A stretch of DNA of 64,000 nucleotides, from contig CAMGYJ010000008.1 in NCBI GenBank assembly GCA_946122785.1, positions 12,053,475 to 12,117,474 of the forward strand, written 5' to 3'. Shown here piece after piece: positions 50,243 through 63,148 of the stretch. The notes beneath the pieces are model-generated. The model saw only the letters and a program-made list of their open reading frames with translations. It had not been told where the DNA came from and made no database searches. Source of the DNA: Linum tenue (lineage: Eukaryota > Streptophyta > Magnoliopsida > Malpighiales > Linaceae). The first letter of the stretch is position 1. Each line of letters begins with the position of its first letter. Position numbers and translations under genes: made by a program.

Positions 50243-52431
50243 TTACACTCGTCCATTCTCTGCATGCTGCAACTCGTCTTGATTCCATTCCTTCACCTTC
50301 AGCAGCTTCTCGATCATACCCCTCAACACTGGAGCACTAACCCTGCAACTCTGGCCTTCAAAACACGATCGTCCCTCTTCAGCAGCCTTGCACAGCTGCG
50401 GATCAAGTGGTACTTTCCCAAGAAAAGGGACCCCCATTTCCCGACACATCTCTGCTGCACCACCTGCACTACTATCAAACACCTCAGTAAACGCAACCAG
50501 CTCCAGCAACTCGGGAGCTTTCTCTCTCATGCAATCCAGAACAGCTTTTGTTACATCGACTTGCTCCCCATGTTCCCCTGCCTTCATGAACTTGAAATCT
50601 GTCAACGGTTGACTCAACCCACTCATGTTCTCAACAACCCCGAGAACCTCCACCCCAACCTTCTTGCAGAAGCTCACTTCCTTTCGTACGTCGATCAGGG
50701 ACACCTGTTGTTGAGGAAAATTCAATAATCAAAACCATTAGGGAGTTGTTGCTTCAAAATCATAACCATAACTTAACAGTCAATCTAATAGTCAACCAAA
50801 ATGGCTACCTAGTTAGCCACCCTTACCTGTTGTGGCGTGGTGACTATGATAGCACCGTCGATTCCTGTCGCCTGGAGGAATTGGACGATCGAGATGTGCT
50901 CGTCTGAGGTCCCTGGTGGAGCGTCAACCACAAGAAAATCGAGCTCGCCCCAATGGACGTCTTTTAGAAACTGCTTGATGAGGCCGTTCTTGCGGGGCCC
51001 TCGCCATATGACGGCTTCATCTGGGTTTGGAAGCATGAAACCAACTGACATAACTCCTAGGTTTGATTCAACATAGATTGGGGACCACCCAAGGTTGCTC
51101 TGGTGGATGTCTTGACCCTCAAGGCCGAGCATCTTGGGAATGCTTGGGCCGCAGATATCAATGTCTAGGAGACCGACTTGGAAGTCTAGGGAGGCTAGGG
51201 CGAAGGATAATTGGGCTGAGAATGTGCTCTTCCCTACGCCCCCTTTCCCTGACAAAATCAGGATCTTGTGCTTCACAGTTGCCATTCTCTCTGCTATTGC
51301 AACCAAGTCTGTGGAAATCCAGAAAACAAGGATTCAGTTAAAAGCACTTGGCTTTCCAGACTCCAGAGGGGCAATCATTGAACTCAAAGTTTGGTATCGG
51401 AAATAAGCAATACTCGTTTCTCTCTCCCTCTCGCCCGTGAAGAACAAACAGAAAGAGAAGAGAAACCCAAATATTGGACCAATTTACCACGATCTGGTTA
51501 ACATATAATACCAGCCCGCTTCAAGATCATCTGTTAGAGATGCCAGGGCGTAAATAACGGACAAACCCAATACCAAATGGCTCAAAGTTCAAAGAGCCAT
51601 AAGCTTTTCTTTCTCGTGAAGGACAAACAGGAACAAATGAGAACCCCCTTTCTTGTATGATCTAGATATACTTAATGCCAAGTGGCTCCAAGATCAATGG
51701 TTAGACATGCCAGAGAGTAAACAACATGTTCCATCTAGATGGATATAAGATAACATTTCGGTATGGACAAACATTAGTCAACCCTAGCGCTTCTGGACAC
51801 GAAGTTCACAAATCCATTATCATTCAAACTTGTTACCCAGAATCACTTAGCATAATCAAGTCTATTGAACCTTCATTAACAGCAGCTTAAGTTCCTAGAA
51901 GCTCCTTTCTCCAACATGGTACTCCCTAGCAAACCAAGTTCCATCATTTTTTTGGTAGTGAAGTTCCACCAGTTTTTGACACCAGAATCAACTACTCGAA
52001 ATGGACTCAGAGCCAGGCAGTCAGCTGCAATCCAAGTTAAATGCAACTAACTCTCAAGTAAGATAACCATCCAGCAGAAACCATTACCAAACTCAAAAGT
52101 AGACCTACTGGCTCTGATGCCAACTACTCCTATCAACATCTAACAGCAAATAAAGAAGTAAGATTAAAAAAAAGAGGGGAACCTGGGTCGGGGCCTTTAG
52201 GGGCAGTAGCACAAGCTTCCTGGTTAGGGCATCCTTGACAGGAATCGGACTTTCCCGCGGATTCAGACTGAGGACCGGGACAATCTGTAGACGGGAATCC
52301 AGATACACAAGGTTTAGAGCAATTCATGCCTGGAAACAGAAAGAAAAGAAGAAGAACATAAGGATGGAATTGAGGAAAAGGGGCTGTCGCTTACTCTCGT
52401 TAGCGTCTTCAGGTACTTCGCCGTTCTCCAT
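50243..52431 (-). CDS. NBP35: Cytosolic Fe-S cluster assembly ATPase NBP35
   Basis: A scaffold P-loop ATPase that assembles [4Fe-4S] clusters for cytosolic and nuclear proteins. Four exons close in phase to 360 residues: 52431-52395, 52284-52183, 51308-50827, 50704-50243. The N-terminal cluster site is C14-x13-C28-x2-C31-x5-C37. Walker A GKGGVGKS is at 67-74, and the Mrp/NBP35 signature [12 protein letters not shown] follows. The CPxC bridging motif of yeast Nbp35 and Cfd1 is absent: the equivalent segment reads [14 protein letters not shown]. This fits what is known of plant NBP35, which works without Cfd1. Intron 2 is 874 bases long (51309-52182). Confidence 0.95.
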
Positions 52432-52689
52432 TCTTCCGGCGAAAGCTGCTCCCTCGCGCTTAGGACTTGGGTTTCTTCCAGTAGAGAACTTCGCCGTCGG
52501 CCAGAAGAATCTAGAGAGAGGGGCGGGGGAAGTCGGATAAATAGGGCGCGCGGCCTTGAGAGAGGCGCGGATCAGCAAAAACGGATATTTCGTCCCCAAA
52601 GCCGCATTCTTCCCTATGTTCCTACCTTCTAAACGTTTCGAACTTATGTGAGACGTTTCGGACTAATACTAAAATAAGAGACAATTTTT
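52432..52689. other. NBP35 leader and promoter region
   Basis: Upstream of the NBP35 start on the minus strand. A GC-rich stretch (CGCGCGCC, about 52540) is present. I found no minus-strand TATA box. Confidence 0.4.
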
Positions 52690-52693
52690 TAGG

Positions 52694-53012
52694 GTAAATA
52701 GTAAATACTAATTATTTATCAAAAATTTCTTGCATTCTTTTTTATTAGCAAACATTATTGGATTGCTAATAATTAGCCATATATTTTGTAATACCTCAAA
52801 CTATTAGTTATTTTCACGTTGTTGTTAATAGTTTTTTAACTCTTTTTTTAGTTAAAATACTAAAGTTTTGGAATGTTGACAGTCATGTGTCTTTTAAGTC
52901 AATATTATATTGTCAAATCAACATTACTAACAAAATTGCTAATTGAAAGTTAACATTTTGCTAATTATTAGTAATTCAATAGGTTTGACTAATAATTAGT
53001 GTTTACACTTTA
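52694..53012. mobile_element. AT-rich foldback (MITE-like) element
   Basis: Two nested inverted pairs face each other. The outer arms (about 52694-52722 and 52983-53012) share GTAAA(T/C)ACTAATTATT with a few mismatches. The inner arms (52756-52777 and 52960-52981) match at 20 of 22 positions when one is reversed. The whole could fold into a long interrupted hairpin. Target duplications were not found. Confidence 0.6.
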
Positions 53013-53498
53013 TTTATTCAATTGATATGAACGACTCTTCTCCCGTAAATATAAAATAGAACATGTTATATCTATTTGAATTTACTAATTAGTACGTAAT
53101 AATATCCCGATTTTGTAGCAGTACAAATATAGTATTATACAAAAAGAAGGTATAGATATAAATTCACAATCATTTTTCACCAACATTCAATTTTTCCTAG
53201 AAATTGTTTGCAGTTAATCGATAATTTGCCTTTCAACTTGCGAGTAAGATCGGTTTATTAAGGATTTCTTTTGTCTTTTACTAGTTTAATAAGCCATATA
53301 CATAAATCATTAAACAGAATATCTCTACAAAAATTAATGTTATTTTCTGTCGTAATTGGTAATCCCAGTTCGATCCTTGGGGGCAACAACCAAGGAAAAA
53401 AATTGGTTATCCTAAATCTTTAAATTCATTCCTATATAAAAAACAAACTTTTATCACGCACACTCATTCTCTACGTATATTATCAGAATCATCGACGT
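53013..53498. other. AT-rich DNA next to the LINE remnant
   Basis: No gene is seen. CCCAGTTCGATCC near 53366 resembles a Pol III B box, but there is no matching A box. Confidence 0.4.
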
Positions 53499-54406
53499 CT
53501 AATTTGTATTAGTAAATAACTGAATCCATGATTTGTCCCATGGTCTCGCAGCATCTAATGAATGTGTGCCAAAAGGAACAAAATAATCCCTATTATCCAA
53601 GAAGTTGACTGCAAAATTACTTTCTCTATATTTATGGGGAATTCTAACGTTTGAATCTCTTTCCAAAGGACTACCTATATGCTTGACTAGCAAACCATAT
53701 ATGTGATTTGTATCCTTTTGATGTCTAGGAATCAAGGTTTAACTCGGCCTTCTCGAAGCCTTTACGCCAAACAAACTCAAGACCTACAAACTGCCCCCTT
53801 AAGTTAAGCTCTTGTGATCGAGCACAATCTCGAGTTGTTGTTGAATGCTCTCTCACGTCTACCCAACTAATCACACAAAAGTCCATTATTGTTGCTTTCC
53901 TAGTCGAAGTGTCAACCGAGCCATCCGTCCAGATTCGCAACCACCCATCTCTTAGAGGAGTCTAACCGATCTACTAACTTATTTTGTTGTTTTGAGGTAG
54001 TAGAATGCTTCATTGTACGCTATTCTGTGCTTTTTTGTTGATTTGAAACCAGACATTTATCATATGAATAGTCCCTTCGTCCTAGAATTTCGTGTCTTCA
54101 TAATTTCCTCATTTCTCTGTTTCCATAGCATCAAGTAGACAATGCCAAATTATATTTATGTCTCCTTAGCCTAGAGATTTTGGTGAGCCAAGTATGGAAC
54201 TCAAGATTTTTGTTCTTTTCCTTCATCTTATATTTAAAATGGTTCCAAATTATCAATGTCTTTGTGAAGTTGCGAAAGATATGCTCAATTGTCTCTTCTG
54301 CTACAGTACAATGAGTGCAGCTGCCATTATTTGTGAGCTCGCGCCTCTCTTTCCTTGTTGGTGAGAAGTCTATTGTGGGTTGCAAGCTATAGAAAATACG
54401 TGACAA
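53499..54406 (-). pseudogene. Degenerate LINE (L1-type) C-terminal remnant
   Basis: Three broken frames on the minus strand follow the order of a plant LINE ORF2 tail. First comes a reverse-transcriptase zinc region (54406-54131, CTHC then ETIEHIF and TLIIWNHF). Then an RNase H-like start (53940-53725, IWTDGSVDTST and LRGQFVGLEFVW). Last is its end (53735-53499, HKYRESNFAVNFLDN). Stops and frame changes separate them, so no working protein is made. The reverse-transcriptase core itself is missing. Confidence 0.6.
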
Positions 54407-55310
54407 AACTTAGACCTATCCAGTGCCAAAAGTTCTTCCAAATCTTCTCTAGTTCCGCTTCCATATTCCCCGAAGCAAGGTTGAATGCTAATCTTAGAAA
54501 AAATCGATGATCCTTCTCAACACCCCATAGGGTTTTATCCTCTCTCATTCCTAGTTCTGAACTATATTTTCCTGCAATATGCAGAGGATATCATTAGGGA
54601 GGTATGTGCTGAGGCATTTCCAGTCCCACTCACCTCCATTAGTCCAAATGTGTTGTTTATTGATAAATTTTTAGATGAGTCATTTGTATATTGTTATTAT
54701 TTTTCTCTTATTCATTTTCTTGTTTGTTATCCTAATAAAGCCAACCACAAAAGCAAATTCCATTTTGCAACCAATATGTAACTTATTATTTGGGTATTAG
54801 TCAGATATAATAATAATATTTTTTTATTTGTGAACAATGTTGTTATGATAACTTTATTTACAAATTATAAGGGTTCCAAACTCTATCATTTTACAACCAA
54901 ACAAAACATATATTTGAAACCTTTAAAAATAATAACTATTTTTCTAGAGATAATTGAAAAGTATAATGGAGAATAGTTGTAAAGTACTGGTTTTATGAAG
55001 ACAAAATAGAGAAGGATTAGTATTGCGTATATGAAAAAAGGGGAGATTGAGATGGAAAGTAGTGATATTAAAAACAAGTCATTTGCAAACGACTTGTTTT
55101 GTTTTTTGTTCACAAAAGAGTAATCTAGTACCAAATAATTCATGCAAATGACCTCTAAGCATGTATGTTAGTCAATTTAAATCTAATAAAATACTTAAAT
55201 AAATCATGACAATTAAATCAAATTATTCGCTTAACATTGTCATTCCTAGGAAAAGGTGGACAATGCAACATTTCTTGTATTAGTTATCAACAATTTTCCC
55301 ACATCATATG
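54407..55310. other. AT-rich intergenic DNA
   Basis: No gene or element beyond the LINE remnant could be defined. Confidence 0.4.
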
Positions 55311-55412
55311 TGTGTATATATATATATATATATAGAAATCACCAACAAACATAAAATCTCATGAGGTGTATATATATATATATATAGAAATCACCAACAA
55401 ACATAAAATCTC
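55311..55412. repeat. Tandem duplication with TA microsatellites
   Basis: GTGTATATATAT... followed by AGAAATCACCAACAAACATA and AAATCTC occurs twice in a row (about 55311-55364 and 55367-55412). Each copy has its own TA run. A CA microsatellite follows at about 55612-55630. Confidence 0.85.
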
Positions 55413-56362
55413 TACAAAAATTAGTTGTGATGTCACTTATTTATTTGATAATGGAAGACTTGGGCACTATCTTACATTGCCAGCCCAGTCCCATCCCAAA
55501 AAACAAAAACAACAGAGAAAGATTACAATATTAACAGAATGAACATCTGATTAATTCTGCAGCAAGTATCCCACAAACATCATCTTCCCAACACCAACCT
55601 GACATATTGACACACACACACACACACACAAACCAATCACCTTGCAAGCAAAAATAAGCCGATATTTCTCGCCTGCAAACCTTCGAAGCTTCTTCTATGT
55701 AGTGAAGACCCTTATCTTTGTTCACTTCACCCACCTCAACTTCTTAATCCTTCTACTGGAGGATTGACATCAATAAGCCAGCAGCAAAAAACTTGTTACT
55801 AACAAACTCCTGCCCCAATCAATCGAAATCTAATTTGCTAAAGTCCATCCTTATTCTCTGTCCTTTACATCACAACATCCAGCCAGACAGCCATTCTGTA
55901 CAAGGGTAACCTCGGTTAATGCTCATCTCAAATGCAACAACATCAGTGTCTCCCCCTTCCCTATCATATTTCCTTCACTTTCTGCTGTGCTTCTTTCCTT
56001 TCTTTATTTTCCTCCTTTTTAGCTAGTTTTGACTTTTTTTTGTTCTTTTCCACTTTTTTGTTCTTTTTGACCCTGTAAGCCTACTCTTGAACCTCAGTTG
56101 ATGTTTGTCATGTGCAAACAGCCAATGGACAAACCAAGGCCAGTCTGCCTCAAGGCTCCTAGGAGACAACACAACCCAAAGCCATAGGAGGATTTTGTGT
56201 AACTTTGCAACGAGAGTGAGGTTGACATCCATCGGCAATCCTTGCGCCACATCTTCAAACATAGTTGAAGTATGTAAAATTAACTGACAACCATGAAGGA
56301 GGATAATACCAGCAACGCCTTTTCTTCACTCTTAAATCAAAAAATCGGAAGTTGGATTCGCC
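55413..56362 (-). other. Probable 3' UTR and flank of SKIP14
   Basis: Downstream of SKIP14 on the minus strand. Frames such as 56262-56023 start with ATG but have no recognisable motif and lie in the likely 3' UTR. No gene called. Confidence 0.4.
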
Positions 56363-58354
56363 TCATTTGTCCACAAAGATGATGCTTCCTGAAGAAGACA
56401 CACTCTTCATTTCATGCTTCTCGTCACAAGTCTGGAGTTCTTTCCTGCAGACCAAACAAAGATGGTCCAACGTGAAGGTTTCCTCATAATCCCTATCCCG
56501 AATACACTGCCCACAGTGAATGCATCGAGGAATGCACTGAGTGCAAGCCCTACATAGTTGGCTGGCAGCTTGATCGTTCACTTGACAACCCTCTAAAGGG
56601 CAATCATAAATCAGCTTCAGTTTCTGACATTTTGGGCACCTTTCGATGTCAAAGGCACGATCGTCATCATATGAGAGATAAAATTGTCCCACGTGATAGA
56701 ACTGAGGCTTCTTCTTGTTGCTCATCTGCTCTGTCTGCATCTCTGCACCAAGAATGGAACTCAGCTCTTCAAATTGATGGTCAGTTACACCAACGAAGCA
56801 ACCAAATCTCAAGTGTTTCAATTTTAGAGTGCCTGCCGACTTCAAGGCCCTTAAAATTCCCACAATGCCATCGACGGTTAGCCTTAAACACCTGGGGACT
56901 GATAACTGCAAGCAACAAGTAGAATTGACAAATCTTAAATTAGCACACTTTAATTTAGGATAGGAATTTCAACGTGCATAGCATCGCAAGGTAATCGATA
57001 TTTTTTTGTAATGATAGTTAATGATGCATAAGACTTTTTGACACGTAGAGCATCACAAGATAACCAATTATGTAGTTGAAAGTGTAACCCTATTCCTTCT
57101 TATTTTCCAAAATAAAAATAAATTATGGTAAAAGAACTCCTACTTGCTTAAAACCTAAATTGCTTAGCAATATATTGGGTTTTGATACAATAAAAAAGTC
57201 AAACTAGACAACCAACTACTGCTTAGTGCTTACATTATCAATATTGTGTTCAATGCACAATGATAAAAACATAACTCCTTAAAGAGATCAATCGACTTTT
57301 CAAGCACCATGATTAACAAACATTAAGTGCATAAACAAAAGAACAACTGAAAGAAAAACAAAACAATACTCCATCAATTTATTAGCAGCACGAATCATTC
57401 ATTTGCATGTGAAAACAATTTTGAGTGTGGATGATGGTGGTTAGCAATCAGGAAGGAGGTACTCACCTTTTGCAAACTCAAATTGCTTTCAAGAACCCGC
57501 ATCAATCCAGTATCACTGATTTTTGTGCATCCAACCAGTGTCAAGGATTGCAAAGTGCCTTGTGCCCTACCAGCCAACTTGCCAAGAACATCATCGGTTA
57601 TTTTCTCACTTAATGGTTGATCGATATAAATGTTTTTCCATAGAGAATTATCTCGGACAACATCACGGAGAGACTTGGATACCATTTCAACCACAAGGAG
57701 CTCCCTCACACCTAGGTAAGATAGAACTAAATCAAACCCATCAGGTGACTCGCCACCTTTTTTATCTTCGCACTCTTTCTCTTCACCAAAGACAACTCCA
57801 CTTCTCGCATTGGATACAGAATCAATCCCCAAACTATGAGGAGAACAACCACCTATGGACACGGAGCAAGCATTTGCATCACACTCTTCCCTTCTTGTTG
57901 ATTCTTTCCCTTTACTGGAGAGTATCACATTCTCGAAATCAATTTTTGAACCGAAATCACCATATTCACAATCAATCCCTAGATCATAGATGTTATCATG
58001 AATCGAGATCGAACCGATATTGATGTTAGACTGTGACTGCAGCCTCACACCATCATTGAGAAACCAATCAAACTCCGAAAACAATCCATCGCCAACGAAC
58101 TTCTTCTCACCATCATCGTTCCCATCACCACCAAAATCGGCCTCGAAAACTCCAATCCATCCTTTCACCGCACTAAATCTGGACTTGATGTCCATGCCAA
58201 ATGGATCCACAGGGAGGCGATCAAAAATATCATCAGACACTGCCCTGCTATAGGCTTCCAATTCTGCTCCACCAGGAAAATGGGATTTCTCCACATTCCA
58301 ATCAAAATTCCTAAAGCTCCACGAATCACCAAATGGATCCCAACTCTTCGCCAT
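56363..58354 (-). CDS. SKIP14: F-box protein SKIP14
   Basis: Substrate adaptor of an SCF ubiquitin ligase, binding SKP1-like ASK proteins through its F-box; substrates are not known to me. Two exons (58354-57467, 56905-56363) join in phase to 476 residues. The N terminus (MAKSWDPFGDSWSFRNFDWN) is typical of the family, and an acidic, variable region follows. The F-box spans about 203-250 (LSYLGVRELLVVEMVSKSLR). Leu-rich segments come next (LQSLTLVGCTKISDTGLMRV, LKHLRFGCFVGVTD). The C terminus is Cys-rich (CPKC, CPLEGC, CRACTQC, CIHCGQC), suggesting zinc binding. The intron is 561 bases. Confidence 0.92.
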
Positions 58355-58850
58355 CTATAGGATTGCTAACCAATCCCAATCCAGCTACCACTGTATTTTT
58401 ATCTTCCCTTCTTGGACTAGAACCCGCAAGGATGAATGATCCACGCCCTGATCAATCACAACCCAAAAGAAGAAGAGGAAAAAAAAATGAAATCACTTCA
58501 GGTGGAAAATGCCCAATAACATAACATGTATTTTGTGAGGGAGCGGGGAAGAAACATGAGAATTACCTCAATCTAACAGGAAATTGAAAGAAACCCAGAT
58601 GGAGAAATAGGAAAATTGAAGGTAACGAGACAAGGGGAAGGGGAAGAGGGTCGATCGATTTTAATGCAAAAATTAAAGGACGAGAAATTAGGAAGCTTTA
58701 AGTCGATAGAGAGGAGATTAGAGAGACCTCATTCATTCATCAGCACCACCATCACCACCACTACCATCATCATAACCAACAACACAAATTTACGGAAATG
58801 GGCAATCTGTGTGAGCAAAATTGAATGAGGGGAAAAAATTAGCAAATAAT

Positions 58851-58859
58851 CTTTATATA
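58851..58859 (-). promoter_or_regulatory. TATA box of SKIP14
   Basis: The minus strand reads CTATATAAAG about 500 bases upstream of the ATG. A donor-like GAG|GTAATTCTC near 58566 suggests a leader intron, which would explain the distance. Confidence 0.45.
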
Positions 58860-61818
58860 GTAAATTGGAAGAATCATTCAAAGTTTTGACCCATCATAGC
58901 CCGTATTAATCCACCACCCCAAGATGAAATCCAAAAAAATTAATCAACACTCCCAACCTCCCAAGGAAAAACGAAAGGGTTTGCTAAATGTAGGAGGAGA
59001 GGTGAGGAAGGAAGGAGAAAGAGAAGGAGATGTACAACACGTGGTGGAGTGGTAACAATCTAAGAAGAAGAACTCTGCTCGATCTCCCAGTTCGCGCGCG
59101 TTCTCACTAAAAATGTACCCCTATCCATTTTGCAGCCATTCTCTCCTCGACGGCGACTACCATTGGCTGCGAATTTTGTTCCCCATCGACGGGGTGCTTT
59201 TTTTGCTTCCTCGATTGGGAGAGGTTTTTGGGGAAGATTTTTTGGGTTTGTGGGGAAAAGGAATTGAGATTTGCGATTGAGATTTAGGTGGCGTTTGGTG
59301 CCCCAACGTCCCGCGCTTTTTGGGTCCCTTCCTTCCCTCCCTCTCCTCTTATCTTTCACGGGCCCATTACCGTATACACATCGGATGTTTTTTTAACCGT
59401 TTCGCGTACCTTTCTTTCACATCTAATTTTATTAATTTATTTTGCATGGTTTAAGTTAAAATGTTAATTTAATCAACATCCTTATATATTTTGATTTTTT
59501 ATGGGTATACACATTTCTGGTAGATAAAATCTTAAAATTATGTCAAACATTATGTATAACTGAGAAATCAAGTTTGTGTGAAGTTCGGTGCAAAAACAAT
59601 TTTTTTCCATGTCAAATTCATGGAGTTTGTAGGTATTCATATTTGACAATTGTGTCCTACTTGCATCAGCTTGAAATAAATCCTAAATAAAAGATGGAAT
59701 CCAAGAGATCTCGTCCTAGTGGCATTATGGTAATGTGGTTATATTATAATGATATTCATCATATCATAGATTTCAAGGTGGAGCTAATGCAAATGCACAA
59801 ACCAAAATAGTGATATTATCGCCTCCTCCATTATAAAAATGAAACGAATTGCATCTAACCGTTAAAGTACGCCATGACAATCAAGTGTTGTTTGTTTTGT
59901 GTCAGCTCTATGTCGATTAATTTGTGTGTTACTATGTGATCTCTGTATGTGTAAAGAAAATTTCATTCTGCCCAACACTTATACACGAAACTACACTTTC
60001 TTTATACTAATTTTACAAATACGTCATACCTTGTATACTCAAGATTATATGATTTGGTGTCTTGGAAATTTTCACTCATTGAATACCAATTTTCAAAACC
60101 ACCCAATATATACTTAAATGCAACCGTATTTTCAATATGTTGTTATTATCATTATAAAAAGTGGGTTTAATATCGTACTAATTGACTTTTATTGGTGTGT
60201 AAATTTAATTTATTAGGATTGCTCACAAAGTCGTGTATAGAGTGGGCCAAGGCAAGCTCAAAATTAGGTTGGTGTAGGCACAATTTGATTTGATGAGTAG
60301 ATGGGGGAAAGTGATATTGATGCAAAAGCGAGTGATTTGCATCGTAGGGCACCATCAATTCATTTTATTTAATAATATTCACACAAGAGACTAATATTCA
60401 ATAACGACTTGTTGTATAATAAGCAAAAAGTTGCTATTTTTATAAGGCAAAATTTTCGAGGTCAGTTGCTCATGTATTCCATGCGGGATTTAGATTTATT
60501 TATTCTTTACCAAGAACACTAATTTTTTTAATTGTTCATTTAATTAAATCACGCCATTATAAAATTAGGGTTTTAAGCGTGAATTCACGGGGGATCGGAT
60601 TTCAATGGCAGGTAGTTTTTCTATTTTTGGGTGTGTTGAACTTTGTGTGTAGTAATGTAGATTTGTTATTTCTTCTCCTTTTATCTTGATTAATTGTGGG
60701 TTATATATTTTTGGACTAAATCCTACCCTGGTTTAGGGCATTTATGGATCACTAAATTGCACTTAAGCTGCATATGATCATATATGTGCTAAAAATGAGA
60801 GAAAATTATATATTGAGAATTTATGATATTTGATCCGACCACTTTAAGATTGTTATTTTTTATTGGTTCAACTTCTTCTACTTTCATATTTCAAACCTAT
60901 TATGTTATATTAAAGGTTAATACCTTATTTAGTTTGATTTCTCATTGTTGGATGCAAATGCATGCTTCATTTTCAATTCATAGTGAATACGATGGGTGCA
61001 TAAAATCATGACTTGGTATATACAATGTGAATTCAAAGAACATTATGCCCCATACATGTAAGGTTTGTATACATGTTACTCTTTTCGTACATGTGAGAGA
61101 CTGTAACTTGATAATCATCACAGCTACAAGAAAACTAGTGAATTTTTTAGTCCGATTTCGTTGGTATGCAATTGAGCAATCTATTTATCTTATGATTGAG
61201 AGTCACAGTTTCTCTCAATCCCCATGAAGTAACTAACATGTATACATTGTATTGACCAACCTTATAAATCTTCATGCCATTTGCTTTTCTTACTTTGTCG
61301 ATTGTTCGTCGTTGTACGTATTATCAAAAACAACTTAATAAGTTTATGATATGATTTTATGACATACCTCAAACCATTTACAAACTCTAATGAGCTAGAT
61401 TACTTTCCACATATACAAAATATCTCATTTTTATTCTACGAATGCATGTGTTTACTTTATTAATTAGAATAAGGTATCTGATGAATACAAACATATATTC
61501 CAATCACCAATATAATACAATATTTACCATACAATAGGCACCCGATTAAGCTAATATTTACTCCATTAAACAAATGTGATCTCATTGGCAATTAAATTCT
61601 CTTCATGAGCTTTTAAGGAAATACAAAGAAACATCTTACAGAAAGTATCGGATTCAAACTCCATATTCAAACCACATCTTACATAGACTCATGTTTAGCT
61701 ACTTTGTGTCTACCCATCGGTTGGGCTCCAGCCTGATTAGTGGGCCTTTTGTTGGTTCATGCGTGGACCTGAGCTTTGAGATAATGGGCCGGCCCATAAT
61801 AATCACCCGAATGGCAAA
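58860..61818. other. Intergenic region upstream of SKIP14
   Basis: After a GC-richer patch (59040-59360; ATG-started minus frame 59359-59060 with no motif) the region is AT-rich with no supported gene. TGGGCC-type hexamers (about 61757-61795) lie next to the 3' end of the acidic-protein gene. No RNA gene was seen. Confidence 0.4.
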
Positions 61819-62865
61819 CTAAGCGATTCGTACAGGCACACCACTTCCATCCTGCTGTAATCCTCTCCCGCGAAAATCTCCGTTCGCCGGAAAGTCCTCC
61901 TCCCTCCATTGCCGCATCCACCGTAATTCGTCGTCGGGGAATCTCTCACCTTCAGTACCGATTTCCCGAAATTAACCTTTCCAGCGTCTCCCATATCCAA
62001 CGCAAAATGGAATTGAGGCCCTGTCAAGAATGGATCGCTGAAATTCACCTGCTCTGTATCCTTCTCTGCCTCGGAAACACAAAAAATAGGCACCGGCGAC
62101 GGAGGAAGCTCGTTGATTTCTTCCTCGACGGCAGCTTCGGCGGAGAAATTCATCGTTCCCCCCCGAATCCTCCTCCATCTCTTCACTTTGATCGTCGAGC
62201 CAAACGTAGCTGTAGGCCGGGCTTCTGTTGACGATGCAAATCTCCTGCTCTGCCGCAATCACTCGCTCCGTAGAATCCTTCTTCTCCATTTCCATAACCT
62301 CGAGAATTGAAGGCGATAATGTCGTCGTCTCATCATGACGTTCTCCAGAAACGACGTCGATTCCCCCCTTTTCCTCCCCCGAAATTTCTTGTTCTGGTTC
62401 TGGATCCACCTCGTTATTTTTGCCCTGCTCCTCCGTCGAAACCTCCGAAATCGGAGCAGGCAACGGCGTCGTTTCTTTTTCCCGTTCTCCCCAAGAAGCC
62501 TCGTTTTCGTTCCCGGTTTGACCCGAATCACTCTCCGCTGCATCAGTTAAATTCCCTTCGGACCCCTCATAAGTCGACCCGGATAAAACGGAATTCGCCG
62601 GAGCATGAAAACCATCTTCTTCTTCTTCTTCTTCTTCCTTCCGAGCCCTCTTCGCCTGCGCCTCCTCATCACCCGACGGCGGAGAATCACCACCGACCTT
62701 CCTCTTCCGACAACGAACGGACGGCGGCAGCGCCAGGAGGTCCCGGGACGCAGGTTTCAGAGCAGGGTTTAGACGGCGGCTCCTCCGCAAGCAGAAATGA
62801 GCGGCGATCTCCGCCCAGAGAGAGCCGGAAGCGTTGGCAGCCTTAAATTCACTGCGAAGCTTCAT
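61819..62865 (-). pseudogene. Acidic, Lys/Arg-patch protein gene with an apparent frameshift
   Basis: I do not recognise the family. The ATG at 62865 (MKLRSEFKAANASGSLWAEI) starts a frame with basic patches (VRCRKRK, AKRARK followed by Glu7) that look like nuclear signals, then a long Glu/Ser/Thr-rich region. At 62157-62163 a run of seven G (minus strand) breaks the frame; the other frame continues as a plausible acidic protein (EEEINELPPSPVPIFCVSE, FALDMGDAGKVNFGKSVLK). A donor (AAG|GTGAGA, intron 61949-61855) and acceptor (TTACAG|CAGGAT) then give a short last exon to a stop at 61819. With six Gs the model would be 316 residues. The extra G may be an assembly error or a real mutation. Confidence 0.55.
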
Positions 62866-63148
62866 TGTCGTGAAACACGAAAAGGAAAGGTTACCAGAGA
62901 GAGATCGGAAAGAATCGGAAGTAAAGGCTATCAACTGATGTTATTCTGATAATAAGAGAGACTTAACTGATCTACGGTGCAACATTATATTGTATTGTGC
63001 TTTCCTTGTCCTATCCAGCCATGGAAAAAGGGTTTCGGGAATCCGGGAATCCTTACGGGATATGGAAAGTGAGAAAGCAAATTTGTTTTGGGCCATTCCT
63101 TTTTCCTAATTTGTGTGGCCAAATAAATATGTCTGTAGTAATTGTAGG
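62866..63148. other. Leader and upstream region of the acidic-protein gene
   Basis: No separate gene is seen. A TTG-started extension of the frame to 62934 is possible but unlikely to be used. Confidence 0.4.

Noticed and set aside
56023..56262. Minus-strand ATG frame of 79 codons after SKIP14
   Set aside because: It sits in the likely 3' UTR of SKIP14, ends in Lys-rich low complexity and matches no family I know.
62307..62846. Plus-strand Pro/Ser-rich frame of 179 codons
   Set aside because: It is the complement of the acidic-protein gene; its Ser/Pro content mirrors Glu/Gly codons on the other strand.
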